From Hormiphora californensis (Eukaryota; Ctenophora; Tentaculata; Cydippida; Pleurobrachiidae), in NCBI GenBank assembly GCA_020137815.1, contig CM035358.1, positions 6,444,344 to 6,508,343 of the forward strand: DNA of 64,000 nt. The letters are read 5' to 3'. Below are positions 57,392-64,000 of the stretch, one piece after another. The notes beneath the pieces were generated by a model that had not been told where the DNA came from, did not search any database, and saw nothing but the letters and a program-made list of their open reading frames with translations. The translations under genes and the position numbers were made by a program. Within the stretch, counting starts at the first letter, position 1; each line of letters begins with the position of its first letter.

Positions 57392-60300
57392 ATGTCTAGG
57401 GAACGGGAAGCTTTTTCAATTATCGATGGAGCTCGATTCTCTTTGGAACAGGTATATTGATTTGATAAGAGCGTTTGCCATGGGCGTGAACCCCTTTTGG
57501 GGATACCACTAGTTTTGATTGATCACAGTTGCCGATATTTGTACGAATCGTTCTCGACCCGTGTTTCTCATTGAGTTGCCCTTGAGTACTCAGTTTCCTA
57601 ACTTTGTTACTCCAGGTGCAGTGTCTATCCCCCTCCCAAAGTGACTCATTTCTCACCCCCCAGGTGCAGTGTCTGTCAACTATAGACGAGGACAGACCCC
57701 TGGGAATAGAAACAGATGAGGTAGGTACATCTTGTTCAATGTATTTTATTTTGGATTTTCTCTTGTTCGAACTAGCTGTTGTGCGAACTAGCTATTGTGT
57801 TATAGCTTTGCCTTGTTCTCTCCGCGCCCCGTAAAACATGAAAAGTCGTGTTAGAATATAATAATGTTAGCTGGTTGGCACCGCAAACCCAATTTTAGAA
57901 ACCCCATGCTAAAACGTCCGAAACAAGTAAACAACCAATCAGAACTCGTTATTTAGGTCACGTGACTGGTTATCAGCCAATCAGGGACCAGTATTTCCTG
58001 ATTCGGTCGGTTCCAGCCCCATGCTAAAACGTCCCCTTCTTCCCCAGGTTCAGAAGTTTCTCTTTTATTGGGACCAAGTGTTCCTGTACGGATCAAAGAG
58101 CCTGCGTAAGGGATATTGGGGATTCGTCTCCAACCTTTCCCATCCCACTCTAGTACAAGAGGTAGGTCTTATCAGCAATGCTGATTCAGCATGGGTAAAG
58201 GATATTGGGGATTCGTCTCCAATCTTTCCCATCCTACTCTTGTGCAAGAGGTAGGTCACTCATTGTAATTTGTACCAGATCACCCTTACTTTCCTTACAC
58301 GCAGTATACCACTTTCTCTTACCAAGCCCTTTTTTGGTTGCTTTACGACGGTTCTGAAACCACATCACATCTCCCGCCCAACCCTCTCGACCCTTCCTGA
58401 CACCCTCCCTGCCACTCACATCTCACCTTCCCTCAGGTGAAGGAGACACCAGGAGCGGTCAATGATCTGATGAGAAGTAGGATATGGCTGGGGTTAATTC
58501 TGAACAGCAACGAACTGGAATATTACCTCACCTCCATTCGATACCAACAGCAGTTGCTAGGTAACCAAACAAACAAACAAACAAACAAACAAACAAACAA
58601 ACAAACAAACAATTGTGTGTATTTTCAGTAAAGAATTACCAGCCCCATGCAATACTCCGCAATATCAACCACTTAGAGGACCTGGTTTCAATATCATGTG
58701 GACAGGAGAAAACAATGTTCAATCTTCATCTGGATCATCTTGTTTTCAAGTTAGTACCTTTTTGTCTTGACTGTCTTGTTTATTTTGTCTCGTTAAAACT
58801 GGCTCATTCGACCATGATCTGAATTGTTTATACGACTCAAGTTCGACCCCCCTTAGAGCTGCGGTAGTTTTCTTTTTTCAATGTTTTGTTGGTTAACTGA
58901 CACCATCTCTATCTAGGTCTCGGGAATTGTTTATCGGACCCCGGAACACCACCTCATTTTCCCGGATATTTGACGTCGGTTTCAACTGGGAGGAGAGTAT
59001 TCGTTCCCGGAGTTCTAGTATAGTTAGCAGATCCAGCTCCCGGTTTTCCTCCTTTTCCTCGGCGTATCATCCCCAGTATCCCCATGGTAACCATGGTAAC
59101 CAGTACCAGAATACCACACACTCCGCCACTACACCATTGGCTGATAATGCTTTGGAGGTGAGATGATGGGGTCTTCTGTTTTGAAACTTGAACGTCATAT
59201 TGCTGTGTGATAGACAATACAGTCAAACCTCGATTTACCGAATCTCGATTTACAGTGTAAAAGCTTTCCCCCAAGGAGTAAATCTAGGTTTGACTGTTAT
59301 GTGTAGTACCATGCTAAACAGATTCACTTTCAGATTGCCAGTCCCATCAGTGAGGGGGAAGATGTGGTGTCCAACATGGAGCAATCAAATAGCTCTCCGG
59401 CAGTGATCAACTCCCCTCCTCCTTCTCCTCATCAAACAGATACACAGCACGAACATACAGATACTATACTGCTGGAACAACCTGATACTATACAACCTGA
59501 TACACTTCAAGACCAACTTGATACACTGGTCCTACAGGATGAACCCATCACTTCCTCATCTCCTGTTAACATTGATTTGATCATGGATGCAAGTGAACCT
59601 GTCTCTAACCAGATAACTGTTGGAGACAAGATGGAGGCAAGTGAACCTGTCTCTAACCAGATAACAGTTGGAGGCAAGATGGAGGCAAGTGAACCTGTCT
59701 CTAACCAGATAACAGTTGGAGGCAAGATGGAGGCAAGTGAACCTGTCTCTAACCAGATAACTGTTGGAGGCAAGATGGAGGCAAGTGAACCTGTCTCTAA
59801 CCAGATAACTATTCGAGGCAAGATGGAGGCAAGTGAACCTGTCTCTAACCAGATAACAGTTACCATGGAAACTGTATCTACAGATGAGGCTGCACCTTCT
59901 GAGACTCTTCAACCTGAGCCCGTTAGAAAGACTCCTTCACCAGCCAGGTCAGCTCATTCCTCTCCCCTTGGATCTCCAATCCTGAGGAGGCTGAGCACCT
60001 CGTCTCTACGGAAACGAAGAATATCTGGATCCCCGTCACCCCTAGCAACGCCGCCTAGCAACAACCAGCCCTCTCCCCTAGCAACGCCTCCTAGCAACAA
60101 CCAGCCCTCTCCCCTAGCAACGCCGCCTAGCAACATACAGCCTTCTCCCCTAGCAACACCTCCTAATCAGTCTATATTGATACCTCCTAACCAGACTGTT
60201 GCCATGGCATCTCCTACCAACCAGACAACTGTTGCCATGTCAACACCTCCTAATTTCGCCACATCACCAGACCCACTTCTAAGAGAGCTATTCCCGGAAT

Positions 60301-61749
60301 CTCCCAGATCGTCTCCCATCTCCACACACATCCTACAGGGAACATCTCCCTCCGTCCGGTCCCTAGCCAGCCCTGTACTCCAGACCTCCATGCGCCGTCC
60401 TGTATCCAGAGTGGCCCTTATTACTGATGATATCGAGAGTGGCGTTACCATGGTAACAAACAACTCACCTAGCAACTCGCCCGCCAATATATCAGATCTG
60501 TTACAGCCTTCTGCAGCTCTGGGAGACCTGGGTGCAGGTCCGGCTCTGTCAGGAGCGGACATTTTTGACGAGGTAACATCGGAGCCTGATGTCCATTTTG
60601 CGATCGATAGTGAGCCTGAGAGTTCCTATGACAAGGTCTCAACGGGAGAGTCACGTGGTGCGATATCACGTGACATCTCCTTCGACCAATCAGATCCTTC
60701 CATTCCCGAGATGGATCCAGGAGAGGAAGAAGAGGAAGAGGAGGAATGTGGGATAACTATTGCACAAGATCCATCCCCGCCTCAAGAAGAAGAAGAAGAT
60801 CCCTACGATGATCCTTATGATGATCCCTACTACGATGACGTCACTCAACACCACACTGATGACGTCATCACTGAAGAGATCACGACACAACAAGATGAGG
60901 ATGAGGGTAGTCCGGTGTTGTATGTGGATGATGAGGTGCCTGTGATGAGATGGGATGACACCCTCAGTAGAACCATGACACCAGGAGATGTGACGTCATC
61001 ACGGGGTACATCACGTGACCTGATTATGACGTCATCGCCAAGGGAACAAGGCACGCTGGAGCAAGGCACGCTGGAGCAAGGCACGCTGGAGCAAGGCACG
61101 TTGGAGAGGGCTGAGGAGGAGGAAGAATTGTCTATTGATGGTCCTAGCGGAGCTGGAGTAACTGATAATAACCCATTCCAAGATGACAGTAAATCAGCTG
61201 CTGGTAAATATTGTTTTTTAGGACTGTCACTGTCTGTCTGTAGGGCTATCCCTGTCTGTCTGTCTGTCTGTAGGGCTATCCCTGTCTGACTGTCTGTCTG
61301 TCTGTAGGGCTATCCCTGTCTGTCTGTCTGTAGGGCTATCCCTGTCTGTCTGTTATCGAAGTTGTGACCACCGTGACCGACCATGACCGATATGAACCAA
61401 TTTAGTATAGGGTAAAATGTGGTACGAGTACGACAAGTCATATACAAAGACTAAAGTAGAATAGAAACTATCGTAATCCATAATAAACGCTACCACTAAT
61501 AACTCAAGGGAGACGGTCGTGTGACCGTTCCCTAACCCTAACACATAATGTCCATGTTCATCACGCCTAGTCATAACCCTGACACTCTCCTAAGTTCGTA
61601 GATCACACATATTGTCAATCCCCTTCTCTCGTAATGCAGAATCCTCCCAGAGAATAATAGTAGAGAAAGTAGGCCAATTGACGTCAGGGAGGAAGATGCA
61701 TCATCGTAACCAGCACCACTGCACTCATATATCGGGATATCGTATATGA
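57392..61749 (+). CDS. RUN-domain protein with long repetitive, acidic C-terminal region
   Basis: Exons: 57392-57451, 57664-57720, 58048-58161, 58437-58560, 58629-58749, 58917-59157, 59334-61203 and, by phase only, 61640-61749. The N-terminal 170 residues fit a RUN domain: QKFLFYWDQVFLYGSKS, KGYWGFVSNL, RIWLGLILNSNELEYYL, YQPHAILRNINHLEDLVSI. RUN domains bind small GTPases or motor adaptors in vesicle traffic. A Ser-rich stretch follows (RSRSSSIVSRSSSRFSSF), then a long disordered exon with a 16-residue repeat (EASEPVSNQITVGGK, six copies), three SPLATPPSNNQP repeats, acidic DPYDD repeats and EQGTL repeats. It ends near NPF, a possible EH-domain ligand. I cannot place it in a specific RUN subfamily. 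The last exon is tentative. Confidence 0.75.
57920..58016. mobile_element. Hat-like MITE, copy 5, lacking 12 bp of its left end
   Basis: Identical in layout to copy 4 but starts at GAAACAAG, without the first 12 bp. Flanked by an 18-bp direct repeat CCCCATGCTAAAACGTCC (57902-57919, 58017-58034) instead of 8 bp. In the RUN-gene intron, 31 bp before exon 58048-58161. Confidence 0.85.
58566..58611 (+). repeat. (AAAC)n microsatellite directly after a RUN-gene donor
   Basis: About 11 copies of CAAA starting within 6 bp of the donor of exon 58437-58560. The whole intron is only 68 bp, so the repeat makes up most of it. Confidence 0.95.
59220..59296. mobile_element. Pogo-like MITE, copy 3
   Basis: Starts CAGTCAAACCTCGATTTACCG after TA and ends AGGTTTGACTG. 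Interior similar to 38029-38128 (CCCCCAAGGA versus CCCCCGAGGA). In the RUN-gene intron before the large exon. Confidence 0.7.
59584..59860 (+). repeat. 48-bp coding minisatellite in the RUN-domain gene
   Basis: Six copies encoding MEASEPVSNQITVGGK, nearly identical at DNA level (one copy has IRGK). In-frame unit length, so copy number can change without breaking the protein. Confidence 0.95.
60040..60160 (+). repeat. 36-bp coding minisatellite in the RUN-domain gene
   Basis: Three to four copies encoding SPLATPPSNNQP. The DNA copies CTAGCAACGCCTCCTAGCAA are nearly identical. Confidence 0.9.
61204..61350 (+). repeat. Minisatellite after the RUN-gene large exon
   Basis: Four or five copies of TGTCTGTCTGTAGGGCTATCC-like units directly after the donor of exon 59334-61203. 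A piece of the same unit recurs at 63630-63660. Confidence 0.85.
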
Positions 61750-61810
61750 AAATAGAATGGGGTTAGGAACATATACATATTATCCCGATAACATGACTTG
61801 GAAAGAAAAC

Positions 61811-62095
61811 TGTCTGTCTTCATACCTAGACCTCCCCAAAACTGTTATTGATTCTCTAAACCCCACTTCATCATTACTAAAGGTGCCCTCCTTTAGTAGC
61901 AATTCTATTATTTCCCCTGGTGAAATCCCCCCCCCCCCCCCCCCCCCCGCTGTCAGGACAATGCCCCCCCCCCCCGGCCACCGCTGTCAGGCCAATGCTC
62001 TAACCACAGTTCATTTGAAAGAAATGAAAATAGGGTCAGACCAATACTCTGACAGCCCCCCGGGTTTCCCACCCGGTAGGAACCGAATATAATGG
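61811..62095. repeat. Segment duplicated at 63724-63975, with MITE copy and C-runs
   Basis: CTGTCTTCATACCTAGACCTCC...CTAAAGGTGCCCTCCTTTAGTAG and the end GGTAGGAACCG recur at 63724-63975. This copy holds long C homopolymers (61926-61948, 61965-61975) and a CTGTCAGGCCAATGC-family MITE at 61984-62055. Confidence 0.75.
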
Positions 62096-62123
62096 GTCTA
62101 TAGTCTACTAAAAACTACTGGAC

Positions 62124-62535
62124 CTACAAACCTAGTTTCTTGCAAACCGGAGCATCTACATTCCACTCTCTTGCTTCTAAACAGGTCCTCTCTGCGCTGC
62201 CATCTAACACGTGTTTTTTAGCACATGTAACGGTGACCGTGTGTCCCGGCGGTGCGTTATACCAGGTTCCCTGTACTGATCCGTCCACGGTAAACCCAAG
62301 ACATCCTGAAATGGTTGTTTGGTTACCATGGTTACCATGGTTAATAACTGCATCTAGTTGAATATTTGACCTACCACACAGGTTGCAAGAAAGCTCACAA
62401 GTCACCAACATGTAGTTCGGGTTTTTCGAGCACTCTCCTATTTCACTCCAATATCTGCAACTGGAGTTAGAATCGCTACACCCTGAGGTTATATAATTGT
62501 TAAACATTTCTGACGGGTCCCCGGGGTCATCCTTA
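62124..62535 (-). CDS. ShKT-Sushi domain protein, terminal exon
   Basis: Minus-strand exon reading from an acceptor near 62536: DDPGDPSEMFNN..., then a ShKT-type six-cysteine domain (CSDSNSSCRYWSEIGECSKN, then a YMLVTC, CELSCNLC end), then a Sushi/CCP domain (SGCLGFTV...GHTVTVTC...RTCLEAREWNVDAPVC), stop after KKLGL. ShKT domains occur in cnidarian and nematode secreted proteins, often as C-terminal modules of metalloproteases, and in potassium-channel toxins. The single domain joined to Sushi points to an extracellular multidomain protein rather than a toxin. The 5' exons, to the right, were not found. Confidence 0.7.
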
Positions 62536-64000
62536 AATTATAAAGTAGAAACGAACGTCGTGAGTATGTATGTAGTATAATCCTAGCGTGCAAACTGAGG
62601 GGGTTGTCAAGGAGGTGCCATAGCCCCTACGCAGTGAGAGGGGTGCTCCTGGGTTTTTAAAATTGGTCGAGAAATGAGGAAGTTATGGGGTATTGGGGAA
62701 GGTTTTTGTAATAAACGTCTTAAATTGTGCCAAAAATGTGATTGGGGTTGCACTAGGAATGACCTGGAGGACCATTGTTGTTGAGTTACGGGAGTGAAAC
62801 TTAGAGAAACGACCCTTCTTTGGGAGTACAAAAATTGATGAAAGGGTGGTTGGCAGAGAAGGAAACGAAAAACTGTAGACAACTTTAGTGGTGATATCCT
62901 TACTAAGAACTCGAGAGAATGCAGCCCAAGTTGGATTACGAGAGATAAGAAGATCGAGAGGAGAAATGAAGAACGTGGAGAGCAGAGAGGAGAAGACCAG
63001 ATGAGAAGAGTAGAGGAGAGAGAGAAGTAGGAATGGAGAGAGAGATAAGAGAGAGAGAGATCGAGAGCAAGAGCGAGACGAAGAGAAGGAGGAGAGCGAG
63101 AGAGAGAGAGAGAGGGGAGAGCGACGAGGAGAGAGATGGAGGAGCGAGAGAGAGATGCTGTAGGAGCGCGACGGAAGCTAGCGAGAGAGAGGAGCTATCT
63201 CACGTGCGCGAGCTCTATGATACGATCTAGACTATCTGACGATTTCTATTCTATCCTTCATGTGCTTTAAAGGATATATAATGTCCTTGTTTTAGATCCG
63301 TTAACTGCGATAGATGTTCCTCTAGCTGAGTGTTAGAGAGTTCTACGTGTTCTCTCTTTTTTTAATAGTCGTCTCCATGTCTCTTACTCGCGTAGCTAAC
63401 CTGTGTCTCTGTGTCTGAAAATTCTTCAATCTCTCTCTCTATAAAAGTCAGCCGTCAGGCTTCGTTTAGCCGCGCTGCACGCTGCTAGTGTAGGGGTGAC
63501 TGCGTCACCAAGAAATAGACCGTGTGAAACTTCCAAACATATCAACTGAGATATGATCTGTTTCAATCTTTCTCTCCGTTTCTCTACTACCGGTAGCTAC
63601 CCTGTCAGTATGTCAGAAGGGTTAATGGCTGTCCCTGTCTGTAGGGCTGTCCCTGTTCGTCTGCTTTGGAAAGAAACATTTCGTGATAGAATGAGATAGA
63701 GAGAGAGGAAGTGATTTGTCTGTCTGTCTGTCTTCATACTTAGACCTCCCCTTGGTTACGAAGTCACCCCTATTATTGCAATTGCATAGTGAGCTAATAT
63801 TGCGCGGCGGGTAATTTCATTACCAAGACCTCCCCAAAACTATTTTTTATCCCCTAAATCCCCCTTCATCACTACTAAAGGTGCCCGCCTTTAGTAGTAA
63901 CAGGTAACTATTATCGAAGTTTCTCCCCCTCCAAAAGTGAACCCTCTTCCACCTGGTAGGAACCGTATACGGGGTTTAAGCATGGTTTACAAATTTTAGT
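62536..64000. other. Right end of window: repeat-rich, no gene recognised
   Basis: Must contain upstream parts of the ShKT-Sushi gene or its intron, but I see no further cysteine-rich exon. 62940-63200 is GA-rich (GAGAGA and GAGGAGA). 63490-63510 holds a GGTGACTGCGTCACC terminus. 63724-63975 duplicates 61811-62095. Confidence 0.5.
63752..63827. mobile_element. 76-bp inverted-repeat MITE with 8-bp target duplication
   Basis: Starts TTGGTTACGAAGTCACCCCT, ends GGTAATTTCATTACCAAG. ACCTCCCC is present on both sides (63744-63751, 63828-63835). The paralogous segment at 61811 has a single ACCTCCCC followed by AAAACTG and no insert. Same family as 985-1051. Confidence 0.85.

Noticed and set aside
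62607-62882. 91-codon minus-strand ORF as an upstream exon of the ShKT-Sushi gene
   Set aside because: No cysteine pattern, no suitable splice phase with the 62535 acceptor, low-complexity hydrophobic composition.

Overview
This is nuclear DNA from an invertebrate animal. The genes are intron-rich with GT-AG introns of about 70 bp to several kb. They encode metazoan proteins: a chain of immunoglobulin (Ig) domains, a PAQR receptor, glycogen debranching enzyme, a P5A ATPase, THOC7, a RUN-domain protein and a ShKT-Sushi protein. Non-coding DNA is full of microsatellites, minisatellites and short inverted-repeat transposons. The ShKT-Sushi combination and the tandem Ig domains would suit a cnidarian or another early-branching animal, but I cannot fix the phylum from this window.

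Layout. 311-13473 (minus strand) is one long Ig-superfamily gene whose 3' end lies beyond the left edge. It encodes a signal peptide, about 15 Ig domains and one fibronectin III domain, mostly as one domain per exon or per exon pair. The domain exons form four paralogous types that recur as blocks, so the gene grew by segmental duplication. A 2.58-kb hAT-like foldback transposon sits in one of its introns. 13474-17079 holds a 5'-truncated non-LTR retrotransposon and hairpin repeats. 17080-19032 (minus) is an intronless ABCG half-transporter. 19033-21243 holds a GA microsatellite and a near-perfect 1.34-kb palindrome. 21244-22095 (plus) is a PAQR receptor. 23074-45828 (plus) is glycogen debranching enzyme (AGL) in about 33 exons. 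Its introns contain a 2.4-kb minisatellite of 20-bp units and a 6.2-kb inverted array of 321-bp units that each carry a tRNA-like Pol III gene. They also hold two minisatellites built from exon-end plus splice-donor sequence, and a TTAA-flanked element. 46442-54507 (plus) is a P5A ATPase (ATP13A1). 54900-56640 (plus) is THOC7. 57392 to about 61749 (plus) is a RUN-domain protein. 62124 to about 62535 (minus) is the last exon of a ShKT-Sushi protein. The rest, to 64000, is repeat-rich with no gene I recognise.

The genes are unrelated housekeeping or surface genes and do not form a pathway. The two most unusual features are structural. First, splice junctions, with a little adjoining exon, have been duplicated next to the real exon again and again, in at least four different genes and sometimes as long arrays. 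Second, a head-to-head array of 18 complete and one partial tRNA-like units lies in an AGL intron. It is flanked by a 12-bp direct repeat that contains the splice acceptor of the next exon. At least five families of short inverted-repeat elements can be defined by terminal repeats and target duplications, and one is supported by an empty-site paralogue within the window.
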